From NCBI RefSeq assembly GCF_012027645.1, contig NZ_SNUU01000001.1, positions 1,860,001 to 1,924,000 of the forward strand: a stretch of 64,000 nt of DNA, in the 5' to 3' direction. The translations under genes were made by a program, and so were the position numbers. Every line of letters starts with the position of its first letter. Position 1 is the stretch's first letter. This DNA comes from Thermococcus sp. 18S1. GTDB lineage: Archaea; Methanobacteriota_B; Thermococci; Thermococcales; Thermococcaceae. The notes below the pieces were generated by a model that worked only from the letters and a program-made list of their open reading frames with translations, was not told the origin of the DNA and searched no databases. Positions 43,119-52,739 of the stretch are shown piece after piece.

Positions 43119-44879
43119 ATGAACTCAGCTGTAATAGTTCTTCTGGCCGGTGTTATATACCTGGCCATGTACTTCAGCTACGGCAAGAGCCTTCAGAGCA
43201 AGGTCGTCAAGGCCGACCCCAACAGACCGACTCCTGCCCACAAACTCTACGATGGGGTTGACTACGTTCCAGCGCACCCGCTCGTTCTATACGGCCACCA
43301 CTTTGCATCGATAGCGGGAGCGGGCCCGATAGTTGGTCCCGCCCTGGCAATGGCCTGGGGATGGCTTCCGGGGCTCATATGGGTCTGGTTCGGAAACGTC
43401 TTCATCGGTGCAGTCCACGACTATCTGGCACTGATGTCATCGGTTCGCTACGATGGTAAGTCCGTCCAGTGGATAGCAGGAAAGCTCATGAGCAGGAAGA
43501 CGGGCATATCCTTCGAGGTATACATCTGGTTCGCCCTGCTGCTCGTCGTCGCCGCCTTCGTTGCCGTCACCGCCAAGCTGCTCACAGTAACGCCTCAGGC
43601 CGCAACCGCGACGCTCCTCTTCCTGCTCGTCGCGGTGATACTGGGATACCTCATGTACAAGGTCAAGATGGAGTTCAAGATGGCAACGATAATCGGCATC
43701 ATCCTGCTCATCATAGCGGTGTGGATCGGCCTCAAGTACCCGCTGATCTTCGTGGACGGCCAGACCGACCCGACCTCGGCCGCCTACACAACCGCATACC
43801 ACTACTGGAACATAATCCTGATGGTGTACATCATAATCGCGGCCTCGCTCCCGGTGTGGGTGCTCCTCCAGCCCAGGGACTACCTCAACGCCTACATCCT
43901 GTGGTTCGGACTGCTCTTCGGCGGCATAGCCCTCATATTCCTGGCCAAGGACTTCACCGCCCCGGCGTACACCATGTGGAGCGCCAACGTCATTAAGGGA
44001 ATCACTGCGGACGGCTCCGTTCCGGTGGCGTCGCCCTTCTGGCCCACGATACCGCTCGTCATAGCATGCGGTTCCCTCAGCGGATTCCACTCGCTCGTGG
44101 GTTCAGGAACCACATCGAAACAGCTCGACAATGAGATTCACGGCCTGATGGTCGGATACGGAGGAATGTTCACCGAGGGATTCCTCTCAACCATCGTCAT
44201 CACCGCCATAGCCGTCTACGGAGTCCAGCTCACCGGCCTCAGCGGTGATCCCACTGAGTGGGGCATCAACTACATCAACGTCGGCGGTCTCGGCACCTTC
44301 CTCGGAGGCTACGCCAAGGCAGTCAGCGAGTTCTACGGCGTCAGCGAGACCTTTGGAAAGACCTTCGCGACCCTCTGGGTCTCAGCATTCACCCTCACCT
44401 CGCTCGACACGGCCACGAGGCTCGGCCGCTTCGCCTGGCAGGAGCTCTTCGGAATGATCTCCGACACCAGCAAGGGCACCATGAAGCTCGTTACCAACAA
44501 GTGGGTCGCGTCGATAATCATCGCCGGCCTTGGAACGTACCTCGCATGGGGCGCCGGCTACAAGGTCATCTGGCCCGCGTTCAGCGCAATGAACCAGATG
44601 CTCGCTAGTATCGCCATGATGACCGCTGCACTTTGGGTTGCAAAGGTCCAGAGGGCCGGAAACTGGAGCTGGGCGGTTTTAATCCCTGCCCTCTTCCTCT
44701 GGATTACGGTGACGGCGGCGATAATCTGGTACCTCATCTACGTTCCGATGGTCGGCCAGTACCTCATAGCGGTCAAGGGTGCGCTCGTGGTCAGCCTGCT
44801 CCTCAACCTGCTCCTCGCCTGGGACTTCTGGGTTGCCTGGAAGAAGCCCAAGGAAGAGTACGCCGCGAGTGCGGCCTGA
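43119..44879 (+). CDS. cstA: CstA carbon-starvation family transporter
   Basis: 586 residues, about 16 membrane helices. The CstA hallmark region is at the N-terminus: HHFASIAGAGPIVGPALAMAWGWLP and FGNVFIGAVHDY. Family members import pyruvate or peptides; which one applies here is unknown. The ATG at 43119 follows GGAGGTG; the ORF can be read further up but would enter the promoter (CATTTATATTTAAA near 43063-43076). It is near the carboxyltransferase, which uses pyruvate or oxaloacetate. Confidence 0.93.
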   Translation: MNSAVIVLLAGVIYLAMYFSYGKSLQSKVVKADPNRPTPAHKLYDGVDYVPAHPLVLYGHHFASIAGAGPIVGPALAMAWGWLPGLIWVWFGNVFIGAVHDYLALMSSVRYDGKSVQWIAGKLMSRKTGISFEVYIWFALLLVVAAFVAVTAKLLTVTPQAATATLLFLLVAVILGYLMYKVKMEFKMATIIGIILLIIAVWIGLKYPLIFVDGQTDPTSAAYTTAYHYWNIILMVYIIIAASLPVWVLLQPRDYLNAYILWFGLLFGGIALIFLAKDFTAPAYTMWSANVIKGITADGSVPVASPFWPTIPLVIACGSLSGFHSLVGSGTTSKQLDNEIHGLMVGYGGMFTEGFLSTIVITAIAVYGVQLTGLSGDPTEWGINYINVGGLGTFLGGYAKAVSEFYGVSETFGKTFATLWVSAFTLTSLDTATRLGRFAWQELFGMISDTSKGTMKLVTNKWVASIIIAGLGTYLAWGAGYKVIWPAFSAMNQMLASIAMMTAALWVAKVQRAGNWSWAVLIPALFLWITVTAAIIWYLIYVPMVGQYLIAVKGALVVSLLLNLLLAWDFWVAWKKPKEEYAASAA

Positions 44880-44914
44880 CGTCTTTCATTATTTTCGATT
44901 TTTGGGTGGTGAAA

Positions 44915-45205
44915 ATGAAGGACGGAGAAAAAGACCCTCTAGAGAACGTTAAGGCCTTCTTAAAGGGTTTTTTTGGTGCGTTTAAACAGAGCTCAACCGA
45001 GTATCTCGAATTCGAGCTGAGGGAGCTTGAAAACGTCTTCGCGCTCACTCTCATGGGGGCTTTCGTTGGAATCCCCAGCCCGCCGACGACGCTCGTGATA
45101 AGGATACTGCCACACATGACGCGCGAGCTGTACATAATGCAGCGCAGGGCTGTGGATATGGACGACGTGCTCGGCGAGCTGGCAGGAATGTTTGAAATCA
45201 CGTGA
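44915..45205 (+). CDS. Small helical protein upstream of the Get3/ArsA-like ATPase
   Basis: 96 residues, mostly helix, with a hydrophobic middle (VFALTLMGAFVGIPSPPTTLVIRIL) that could be a membrane hairpin or a groove-binding helix, between charged ends. ATG after GGTGGTG; nine bases separate it from the ATPase gene. I do not recognise the family. The constant neighbour suggests a partner or client of the ATPase. Confidence 0.65.
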   Translation: MKDGEKDPLENVKAFLKGFFGAFKQSSTEYLEFELRELENVFALTLMGAFVGIPSPPTTLVIRILPHMTRELYIMQRRAVDMDDVLGELAGMFEIT

Positions 45206-45214
45206 GGTGGTCCG

Positions 45215-46207
45215 ATGAGGGAGTTTTTCCTGCCCAAAAAGGGCTACCGTGTCGTCTTTTTCATAGGCAAGGGTGGGGTCGGCAAAACGACCAGTTCGGC
45301 GGCGGCCGCTGCGGCGCTCGCGGATAGGGGCTACCGGACGCTGATAGTGTCGCTCGACCCTGCCCACAACCTCGGTGACGTGCTGATGGTGAAGTTGAAG
45401 GACAAACCGAAGAATGTAGCCGAGAACCTCTACGCGGCTGAGCTCGACATGGAGAAGCTGATAAAGACCTACCTCAAGCACCTGGAGGAGAGCATGAAGC
45501 ACACCTACCGCTACCTCACGGTCATAAACCTGGAGAAGTACTTCGAGGTCCTGATCTACTCCCCGGGAATCGATGAGTACGCCACGCTGGAGGCCGTGAG
45601 GGAGATACTCGCAAACGGGGACGACTGGGACGTTATAATCTTCGACACACCCCCCACGGGACTGACCCTCCGTGTTCTCGCGCTCCCCAGAATCTCCCTA
45701 ATCTGGACCGACAAACTCATCGAGATAAGGAAGGCCATCCTCGACAGGCGCGCCGCGATAGCCAACATCCACGGGGAGCAGGAGTTCACCGTCGAGGGCG
45801 AGAAGATAAAGCTGCCCACGAGGGAGCAGGACGACGCGGTGATGAAGGAGCTGAAGTCCTACCGCGAAGAGGTGGCTTTCGTGGAGGGGGTTATAACCGA
45901 CCCAGAGAAGACAAGCGTTGTGGCTGTCATGAACCCCGAGATGCTCCCGCTCTACGAGACGGAGAGGGCCTACAAAAGCCTGAAGAAGTTCAAAGTCCCC
46001 TTCAACATGATAGTCATGAACAAGGTTCTGGAGCTGAGGGCGGAGGTTCCGGAGTTAAAGGCCAAGATAACGGCCCAGGAGAGGGTTCTCGAAGAGGTTG
46101 GGAAGAAGTTCCGGGGAATCGAGGTGGTGAGGATACCCATCTTCGCGGAGGAACCCCGCGGGCTGGAGCGTCTCAGAAATCTCGGGGGAACGATAGTTGG
46201 AGAGTGA
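45215..46207 (+). CDS. ArsA/Get3-family ATPase
   Basis: 330 residues with one ATPase domain. P-loop GKGGVGKTT near residue 18, the switch I DPAHNLGDV, and the DTPPTGLTLRVL motif that is diagnostic of the ArsA/Get3 family. A helical part (about 85-215) corresponds to the client-binding region of Get3. The CxxC zinc pair of eukaryotic Get3 is missing. Possible roles are membrane-protein targeting or metal export; no arsenic genes lie nearby, which favours the former. Confidence 0.88.
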   Translation: MREFFLPKKGYRVVFFIGKGGVGKTTSSAAAAAALADRGYRTLIVSLDPAHNLGDVLMVKLKDKPKNVAENLYAAELDMEKLIKTYLKHLEESMKHTYRYLTVINLEKYFEVLIYSPGIDEYATLEAVREILANGDDWDVIIFDTPPTGLTLRVLALPRISLIWTDKLIEIRKAILDRRAAIANIHGEQEFTVEGEKIKLPTREQDDAVMKELKSYREEVAFVEGVITDPEKTSVVAVMNPEMLPLYETERAYKSLKKFKVPFNMIVMNKVLELRAEVPELKAKITAQERVLEEVGKKFRGIEVVRIPIFAEEPRGLERLRNLGGTIVGE

Positions 46208-46484
46208 AGAAATCTACGAGAGGCTTAAAAGGGTGAAGGAGCCCATAACAGAGGTGGATATAGTGAGCCTCGGGCTCGTCGAGGCCGTCACCGCAGATGA
46301 GGAGGGCGTCAGGGTATACCTCCGCCTCTCCGAGGGCATGGAGCACCCGTTTCAGAACGCCCTCAGCTGGCCCGTTCGCTGGAGGATCGTGAGGGACGTT
46401 GCCGCTGCCCTCGACGATGTCGCTGGTCTTGAGATACTCGACGCACGAACCCTCGAAAGATATTACCCGCTGGAGGAGGATTGA
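46197..46484 (+). CDS. DUF59 (MIP18-like) protein
   Basis: 95 residues of the DUF59 fold (RVKEPITEVDIVSLGLVEAV). No cysteine. The TTG start at 46197 overlaps the end of the ATPase gene by 11 bases and uses a GGGGG-type site, so it is coupled to it. Pairing a DUF59 protein with a Get3/ArsA-like ATPase recalls how DUF59 proteins accompany Mrp-type ATPases in Fe-S transfer; the function here is unknown. Confidence 0.8.
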   Translation: MESEEIYERLKRVKEPITEVDIVSLGLVEAVTADEEGVRVYLRLSEGMEHPFQNALSWPVRWRIVRDVAAALDDVAGLEILDARTLERYYPLEED

Positions 46485-46485
46485 A

Positions 46486-47139
46486 ATGGACAATCAGGTG
46501 CTGTTTGCTGCTATATTCATTATTGCCGGTATTTCCGCCCTTCAGTTCTACAGGGGGCGGAAGCTGAACCTCATGCTGATGGAGCACTACATACGGGCCG
46601 TCAAAGAGGTGATCAAACCCGAGGATGAGCTTTACACCTGGCTCGGCGGCTACATCGGCTTTCGCGCCGAGTACAAGGTCAACAGGGGCAACATCAGGAA
46701 GTTTGAGTACACCCTGACCCTCCTTCCGAGGCACAGCCTGCTTTACTTTCCGATAGCCCTCATAACAAGCAGACACGACAAGCTCTACGTTGTCGTCCGG
46801 CCGTTCTCCGAGATAAAGCGCGAGGCGCACCTGATACAGAAAGGCTACTACAGAATGAGGCCGAGCATAGACGATGAGGAACTGCTCAAGAAGGAGGTAA
46901 TTGAGATAGCTGGGAAGAAGTACGAGGCCCTTTACGAGAAGAGGCGTGACGTGGAAAACCTGAAGGCACTCATCGAGAGCTTCTCAAACCCCCACAACGT
47001 CAAACACGTCTCCCTGACACCGAAGACCAACGTGTTCTACATCCAGATGAAGCCCGAACCCGAGACCATCGGTTCGGACATCGAGAGGGCAGTGCGCTTC
47101 GTTAACGAGAGGCTCAAGGAGAGCCCCTTCTCCCCGTGA
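46486..47139 (+). CDS. Membrane-anchored protein of the Get3/DUF59 operon
   Basis: 217 residues. One N-terminal membrane helix (about 4-21) is followed by a cytoplasmic alpha/beta region with YTWLGGYIGFRAEYKV and many charged residues. The start is one base after the DUF59 stop, with GGAGGA as ribosome site. Unrecognised family. It completes a four-gene unit: small helical protein, ATPase, DUF59, membrane protein. Confidence 0.72.
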   Translation: MDNQVLFAAIFIIAGISALQFYRGRKLNLMLMEHYIRAVKEVIKPEDELYTWLGGYIGFRAEYKVNRGNIRKFEYTLTLLPRHSLLYFPIALITSRHDKLYVVVRPFSEIKREAHLIQKGYYRMRPSIDDEELLKKEVIEIAGKKYEALYEKRRDVENLKALIESFSNPHNVKHVSLTPKTNVFYIQMKPEPETIGSDIERAVRFVNERLKESPFSP

Positions 47140-47205
47140 ACCTTTCTTTCATCCGGGGAAAACGTTAAATCCTCCGACCACCCATTTTTTAGGGCGGTGG
47201 GTGTT

Positions 47206-47982
47206 ATGGATGTCTATAAAGTCAGCTTCGGCGAACCTAGACTCGGATGGGTCGTTCTCGTCCACGGCCTGGGTGAGCACAGCGGGAGGTACGAGAGATT
47301 AATCGGAGAGCTCAACGATGCCGGCTTCGCAGTCTACACCTTCGACTGGCCCGGCCACGGTAAGAGCCCCGGCAAGAGGGGACATACAAGCGTTGAAGAA
47401 GCGATGGAGATAATCGACGCCATTATAGATGAAATCGGCGAAAAGCCATTCCTCTTCGGCCACAGCCTCGGCGGTCTGACGGTTATACGCTACGCCGAAA
47501 CGAGGCCCGGGAGGATACGGGGCGTGGTGGCGTCCTCACCTGCACTCGCCAAGAGCCCAGAAACGCCCGGCTTCATGGTGGCCCTCGCGAAGTTCCTCGG
47601 GAAAATCGCCCCAGGGATAGTCCTCTCCAACGGACTGAAGCCGGAGCTGCTTTCCAGAAACCCCGAGGCGGTGAAGCGCTACGTCGAAGACCCCCTCGTC
47701 CACGACAGGATTTCCGCAAAGCTCGGAAGGAGCATCTTTGAGAACATGGAGCTGGCCCATGAGGAGGCGGGAAGGATAAAGGTTCCCGTGCTGCTAATCG
47801 TCGGCACCGGGGACGTGATAACACCGCCCGAGGGCTCGAGGAGACTTCTGGAGGAGCTCACAGTTGGGGACAAGGCAATCAGGGAATTCGAAGGAGCCTA
47901 CCACGAGATATTCGAGGACCCCGAATGGGCGGATGAACTCCACAGGACAGTGGTTGAGTGGATGACCGGGCACGCAGGGTGA
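47206..47982 (+). CDS. Alpha/beta hydrolase, monoacylglycerol lipase-like
   Basis: 258 residues. The oxyanion region VLVHGLGEHSGRY, nucleophile elbow GHSLGG near residue 88, then the acid in GTGDVITPP and the His in EGAYHEIFED form the triad of lysophospholipase/monoglyceride-lipase-like hydrolases. Cytoplasmic, no signal peptide. The ATG at 47206 follows GGTGGG. In archaea the natural ester is unclear because bulk lipids are ethers. Seven bases later a peptidase-like gene begins. Confidence 0.87.
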   Translation: MDVYKVSFGEPRLGWVVLVHGLGEHSGRYERLIGELNDAGFAVYTFDWPGHGKSPGKRGHTSVEEAMEIIDAIIDEIGEKPFLFGHSLGGLTVIRYAETRPGRIRGVVASSPALAKSPETPGFMVALAKFLGKIAPGIVLSNGLKPELLSRNPEAVKRYVEDPLVHDRISAKLGRSIFENMELAHEEAGRIKVPVLLIVGTGDVITPPEGSRRLLEELTVGDKAIREFEGAYHEIFEDPEWADELHRTVVEWMTGHAG

Positions 47983-47988
47983 ATTCCC

Positions 47989-48789
47989 ATGATCTTTGAT
48001 ACATTTCAGGATTTTATGGAGCGCTGGGATGGGAGTTCTGAAAGCTGGGTAACATACATCAGCAACTACCCTGAGCTTTTCGAAAAAATTAAGGAGGACT
48101 ACGCGAGATACGGGGCGAGCTGGAGGGATTACCTGAAACTGCTGGACAAGAGAAAGCCGGAGGAGTTCCCCAAAGCATACGAAAGCCTCATGAGAGCGCT
48201 GCCAAAACTCACCGCCGATGTCGAGAGGCTGTTCGGAATCACCCCGGACGAGTACAACATCGTCATATACGTCGGCCTTGAGAACGGGGCCGGATGGGTG
48301 ACGGAATTCAAAGGAAAGCCCTCACTTCTTTTTGGTCTGGAAGCAATAGCCGAGCTTGGATGGTACGATGGAATCTCTGGACTGATTGCACACGAATTCG
48401 GACATCTTGTGCACTGGCTCATGAGGAACGAGAACCTGGAAAAGCTCGAAGAAGATTCCATTATGGGGCTGTATACTGAGGGATTCGCCCAGAGGGTTGA
48501 GGACATTGTAACCGGGAGGCCGTGGCACCTCGAATACGATGGATGGTTCGAATGGTGCACGAGAAACGAGCGGCGCATTAAGGAGGAGTTCTCAAGAAGG
48601 GTCCGGGAAAACGAACCCCTGAACCCGTTCTTTGGCTCGTGGTACGAGCTCTTTGGAATGAAGTTTACCGGCTACTATCTTGGCTACAGGTTCATCAGAT
48701 GGCTTGAAGAGACGCTCTCCTTTGAAGAGATAGCAAAACTGGAGAAAGAAAGGGCCAGGGGCATGATTCTGGAGTTCCTCGAGGGCTAG
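47989..48789 (+). CDS. Putative HExxH zinc metalloprotease
   Basis: 266 residues. HEFGHLVHW near residue 135 is a zinc motif, with a downstream glutamate in YTEGFAQR (about residue 163) as likely third ligand, the gluzincin pattern. No signal peptide or membrane helix, so it would work inside the cell. It may be related to the DUF2268-type peptidases. It runs in the same direction as the hydrolase gene seven bases before and overlaps the convergent purA stop by four bases. Confidence 0.75.
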   Translation: MIFDTFQDFMERWDGSSESWVTYISNYPELFEKIKEDYARYGASWRDYLKLLDKRKPEEFPKAYESLMRALPKLTADVERLFGITPDEYNIVIYVGLENGAGWVTEFKGKPSLLFGLEAIAELGWYDGISGLIAHEFGHLVHWLMRNENLEKLEEDSIMGLYTEGFAQRVEDIVTGRPWHLEYDGWFEWCTRNERRIKEEFSRRVRENEPLNPFFGSWYELFGMKFTGYYLGYRFIRWLEETLSFEEIAKLEKERARGMILEFLEG

Positions 48790-49805
48790 ATGTTTTCCCT
48801 TCTGTCTATTATGTGCTCCAGCTCGGGTCCCGTCTTAATAAGCCCAACCGGGACACCGACGCGTTCCTCGATTTCCTCAACGAACTCCCTGGCCGTCCTC
48901 GGCAGTTTGTCGTAGTCCGTGACGCCGAAGGCATCCTTATCATACTTGTCCAGCATCGTCAGGGCGAGCATCGTCGCGCCGTTGAGCCTCGCGGAGTAGC
49001 GGGCGAACTCGAAGTCGAACCAGCCCACCCTCCTTCTCCTTCCCGTGACGGTTCCGTACTCAACGAGGCCCAGCTTCTCCGCCTCCTCCTGGCTCATCTC
49101 GGTCGGGAACGGCCCCTCCCCAACCCTCGTCGGGAAGCTCTTGAACACGACTATGACGTCGTCAACCCTCGTCGGGCCTATTCCCACGTCGCTCGCTATG
49201 GCTGAAGCGGTCGTGTCCTTCGAGGTGACGTAGGGATAGGTTCCGTAGTAGAGGCTCAGTCCAAAGCCCTGCGTCCCCTCAACGAGAACCAGCTTCCCAT
49301 CATCCAGGGCGTCGTTGACCTCCTGAGCCACATCCGTCAGGTAGGGCTCAAGCTCAGGGATTTCCTTTGCAAGCTTCGCCCTTCTCATGACCCTGTCGGC
49401 GTTAGCTGGCCCGCAACCGCTTCCTGTGGTCCCTATCTTGTCGTGAAGGTGGCTGTTGCTCCTGTCGAGCTTCTTGTGCTCGTCCTCGATTATGGAACAG
49501 CGGTAGTCTATGCCAACCCTCTCGGCGACGTTGAAGTCCCTGAGGTGCTCAAGCTCGTGGAAGAACACTCCAGGATCAACCAGAACGCCCGCACCCACGA
49601 GAAGCCGGGCCTTCGTCTGGATGAACGCCGTTGGAAGCTGCCTGACCGCGTACTTTCTGCCGTTGATAAAAACGCTGTGGCCCGCGTTCGTTCCAACGCC
49701 GCCGCGCGCTATGACCTCAGGCTCGTCCTTCAGGGCAAGGTAAGCGATAACAGAGCCCTTGCCCTCGTCTCCCCATTGACCGCCAACAACGATGTAGCTC
49801 GGCAT
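48786..49805 (-). CDS. purA: Adenylosuccinate synthetase
   Basis: 339 residues, the short archaeal form of PurA, which makes adenylosuccinate from IMP, Asp and [13 protein letters not shown] at the N-terminus is the GTP/IMP loop; GVGTNAGHS and TTGSGCGPA follow; [11 protein letters not shown] is near residue 255. Its partner for the next AMP step, purB, is at the right edge of the window. TATA box GTTATAAG (minus strand, about 49838-49845). Confidence 0.96.
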   Translation of the reverse strand: MPSYIVVGGQWGDEGKGSVIAYLALKDEPEVIARGGVGTNAGHSVFINGRKYAVRQLPTAFIQTKARLLVGAGVLVDPGVFFHELEHLRDFNVAERVGIDYRCSIIEDEHKKLDRSNSHLHDKIGTTGSGCGPANADRVMRRAKLAKEIPELEPYLTDVAQEVNDALDDGKLVLVEGTQGFGLSLYYGTYPYVTSKDTTASAIASDVGIGPTRVDDVIVVFKSFPTRVGEGPFPTEMSQEEAEKLGLVEYGTVTGRRRRVGWFDFEFARYSARLNGATMLALTMLDKYDKDAFGVTDYDKLPRTAREFVEEIEERVGVPVGLIKTGPELEHIIDRRENI

Positions 49806-49865
49806 GGCTCCTTACCCAGGTTTAAGTCAATAGGGGGCTTATAACGGTTTCGAATTTAACAAAGA

Positions 49866-49879
49866 AGTGTCAAAACACT
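49866..49879. promoter_or_regulatory. Inverted repeat between divergent purA and epimerase genes
   Basis: AGTGT-CAAA-ACACT, five-base arms, lies between the purA TATA box and the epimerase TATA-like GGTTAAAAC (49899-49907). Its place between two divergent promoters suits an operator, but the arms are short. Confidence 0.3.
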
Positions 49880-49937
49880 CCACCCGGGCCCCGCAAAAGG
49901 TTAAAACCCGTGGCAAACACTACCTGTGGGGGTAGCT

Positions 49938-50870
49938 ATGAGGAACAAGCTGGTGGTTGTCACGGGAGGAGCGGGATTCATCGGCTCCCACATCGCCTGG
50001 GAGCTTGTCAAGGACAACGATGTGGTTATAATAGACAACCTCTACACCGGGAAGGAGGAGAATGTTCCACCGGGAGCAAAACTCGTAAAGGCAGACATAA
50101 GGGACTACGAATCAATAGCCGAGCTGATAAGTCACGCGGATTACGTTTTCCACGAAGCTGCTCAAGTCAGCGTCGTCGAGAGCGTCAGGGACCCGGTTTT
50201 CACCGAGGATGTCAACGTCATCGGCACGCTCAACATTCTGAAAGCCCTTCTGGAAGGTCAAGGAAAGCTGATTTTCGCGTCCTCCGCGGCGGTTTACGGG
50301 GACAACCCGAACCTGCCCCTGGGGGAGGCTGAGAGGCCGAGACCACTCTCACCGTATGGTGTGACCAAGGCAACCGCAGAGGAGTACCTGCGGGTCTTCA
50401 ACGAGCTCTACGGGGTTCCAACCGTCGCGCTGCGCTACTTCAACGTCTTCGGCCCGAGGCAGAGCGCCAACCAGTACGCGGGGGTCATAAGCATATTCAT
50501 CAATCGCGCGCTGAAGAACGAACCGCTCGTCATCTACGGAGACGGCAAACAGACGAGGGACTTCATTTACGTGAAGGACGTCGTTAGGGCGAACATACTT
50601 GCCGCAGAGAGCCGGAGGAGCAACGGGAAGGTTTTCAACGTTGCAACCGGAAAGCAGACAACCATCCTCGAGCTGGCGATGAAGGTAATAGAGATAACCG
50701 GCGCCAACAGTTCGGTACTCTTCGACAAGCCCAGGCCGGGAGACATAAGGCACAGTCTGGCAGATATAAGCGAGATCAAGAGCCTTGGCTTCGAGCCAGA
50801 GTGGAGCCTGGAGGACGGGCTGAAGAAAACGGTGGAGTGGTATTCCAAAGGCCTTCAGCACTCAAAGTGA
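49938..50870 (+). CDS. galE: NAD-dependent sugar-nucleotide epimerase (GalE-like)
   Basis: 310 residues, extended short-chain dehydrogenase. GGAGFIGSH near residue 9 binds NAD; the catalytic set is S in SSAAVYG and Y-x-x-x-K in YGVTKATAEEY. It probably interconverts UDP-glucose and UDP-galactose or a related pair for surface glycans and glycoproteins. ATG 49938 is behind GGGGGT. Its last 95 bases overlap the antisense 3' end of the DUF2341 gene. Confidence 0.9.
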   Translation: MRNKLVVVTGGAGFIGSHIAWELVKDNDVVIIDNLYTGKEENVPPGAKLVKADIRDYESIAELISHADYVFHEAAQVSVVESVRDPVFTEDVNVIGTLNILKALLEGQGKLIFASSAAVYGDNPNLPLGEAERPRPLSPYGVTKATAEEYLRVFNELYGVPTVALRYFNVFGPRQSANQYAGVISIFINRALKNEPLVIYGDGKQTRDFIYVKDVVRANILAAESRRSNGKVFNVATGKQTTILELAMKVIEITGANSSVLFDKPRPGDIRHSLADISEIKSLGFEPEWSLEDGLKKTVEWYSKGLQHSK

Positions 50871-52530
50871 AGTTAGAAACCAACTCCTTTATTCCTTCTC
50901 CCGTGCCATTATTCATCTGAACTAATGGAGTGTAGTTCGCCGGAAGCCTGAGTGGGACACTTTTTCCAGTTAGTAGAGCGCCGTTTAACCCATGAACTGA
51001 CGTAGGAGCAACTGCAGTTGGAAGAGACCCTGCGACAGTGGTTGTTGGAGGCCGTGGATGAAAGACAAGCTTGTAATACCAGAGCCCAACCGAGACGGAA
51101 GGCTCGGGATTGACGTAGTTCCTGACGACCACCCAGTAGTACCTGCTGGGTATGTTGTTGTAATCACTCCACTGGCCGAAACCAATCCTTCCGTCCCCGG
51201 TCACGGTCACGGCGTAGCTCGACATCCGGGTGTAAGTGCTGACGATACCCCAGTTGCCATCAGGACTCTTCTGGTAGAAGCTAAGCCGGCCGTTGTAGAA
51301 GGTCATTGTGATGTAAACCCCGATGTTCCAATAGTACTGATTGTTGGTCCTTGAGGCGTCCCAGTAGCCGGTGATATCTGGGTCTCCCGGAAGGGTAAAA
51401 GTCAGCAGTCCCTTAGCCTCACTGTCGAATCCCCAGATGGTCCCGTATCTCGCGCCTATTCCCTCTGTGTATGCCCTGTTATCCGGAGCTATGTAGCCCA
51501 TGAGGAATGGCCCTAGGGAGTAGTACCGGGTGTTGGTGTTGGGGGCGTTGTTAAACCTAGTTCCATCGTCATAGACAAGGTACGCTCCTATGTGAACCGC
51601 ATAGTGGGTGCCAAAGGTTTTCTTAGTCCACACCCACTGGTTCGCAGACAGGGCGAGATAGCCACCGGTCACGGTAACCGGGACGTTGCTCTCCCATGCA
51701 GAGGGGTTGAACGTGTTGAAGTCATCAACGAAGAGGAATGTCCTATAAACGTTATTGTAGCCACCGTAAGGATTGGGCCATACCCCATAGTTGAGACAAA
51801 GTGTACGGGAGGAGCCTGCTACGAGAAGAGGAAGCTTAACCCACAGGTACGCGATCCTGTTGTTGGTGTCCACTCTCTGAATCCAGAAGTACAGTGGGTT
51901 GCCAGCATCATCCGTGAAGTAGATGTTGGTTTCATTGATGATGTTCCAATCGACCTTCCAGGTCTCATTGTTGCCGTTGTTGCTGTCGTCCAGCACTATC
52001 AATATACTGTAGTCGTAAAGGGTTTGTCCGCTGTTTTCCGTAACCGTTATTGGGGTACAGAAAACGGTGGTATTTGCGACTCCAACCCCCAGCTCTCTGC
52101 TCGTAACCAGTATGTTACCTGCGGTGAAAGTGGTTTGATAGTTGGGGGTAATTACTGTAACAACAGCACGAACCACAGCACTTCTAGAGGCCCCACTAGG
52201 ATTAACGAGGGCGTACTCCAAGATGCTTCCCGCTGTTAAATCCGCAGTGAGAACAATAGAGTAATTGTAAGCTATGGTGTTGTCGTTGGCGTCTCTGAGA
52301 GAAACGTAAATCTGCGTCCCCACGGGGAGGTCCTCTGAGAAAACCAGTTCTCCTTGTGTCAGGCCGGAGTTGAACCATATTGAACCCTGAAGAACGGGAG
52401 AAATAAGCCTTTGACTCCCAGTACCAATTTCTTGAACATCCACGTTAATCCTAGGCACGGCTAGCCCAAAAGTTCCTAGAATCAGCAGCGCAAACACCAC
52501 GGCAAGGAATTTTATCCTCACTCTATTCAT
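50776..52530 (-). CDS. DUF2341-domain surface protein
   Basis: 584 residues. An N-terminal hydrophobic export segment (about 7-24) leads to beta-rich repeats; a DUF2341 region lies near 180-290 (WKVDWNIINETNIYFTDDAGNPLYFWIQRVD), followed by a concanavalin-like part with FVDDFNTF. ATG 52530 after AGGGGAT; TATA box TTTAAATG near 52557. The last 30 residues run antisense to galE and look unlike the rest, so the original 3' end may be lost. Codon use is less GC-biased than that of the neighbours. Confidence 0.8.
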   Translation of the reverse strand: MNRVRIKFLAVVFALLILGTFGLAVPRINVDVQEIGTGSQRLISPVLQGSIWFNSGLTQGELVFSEDLPVGTQIYVSLRDANDNTIAYNYSIVLTADLTAGSILEYALVNPSGASRSAVVRAVVTVITPNYQTTFTAGNILVTSRELGVGVANTTVFCTPITVTENSGQTLYDYSILIVLDDSNNGNNETWKVDWNIINETNIYFTDDAGNPLYFWIQRVDTNNRIAYLWVKLPLLVAGSSRTLCLNYGVWPNPYGGYNNVYRTFLFVDDFNTFNPSAWESNVPVTVTGGYLALSANQWVWTKKTFGTHYAVHIGAYLVYDDGTRFNNAPNTNTRYYSLGPFLMGYIAPDNRAYTEGIGARYGTIWGFDSEAKGLLTFTLPGDPDITGYWDASRTNNQYYWNIGVYITMTFYNGRLSFYQKSPDGNWGIVSTYTRMSSYAVTVTGDGRIGFGQWSDYNNIPSRYYWVVVRNYVNPEPSVSVGLWYYKLVFHPRPPTTTVAGSLPTAVAPTSVHGLNGALLTGKSVPLRLPANYTPLVQMNNGTGEGIKELVSNFTLSAEGLWNTTPPFSSARPPGSTLARSQGS

Positions 52531-52739
52531 ATCCCCTGTGAATAGTGCAGCGGAACATTTAAACGTATCCGAAACAAAGGCACCAAAACTCCCAATTTTA
52601 CGAAACAAACGTGAGTAAACACGCTTTTCTCAGAACATTAGGTTCCAACCCCCGCAGCAATTCAGATAGTGTTGGCAGAACCTCCCAAATGAAGCGGACA
52701 GACAAAGTAAAATCGAAAGGAAACATTGGGGAAAGTGCC

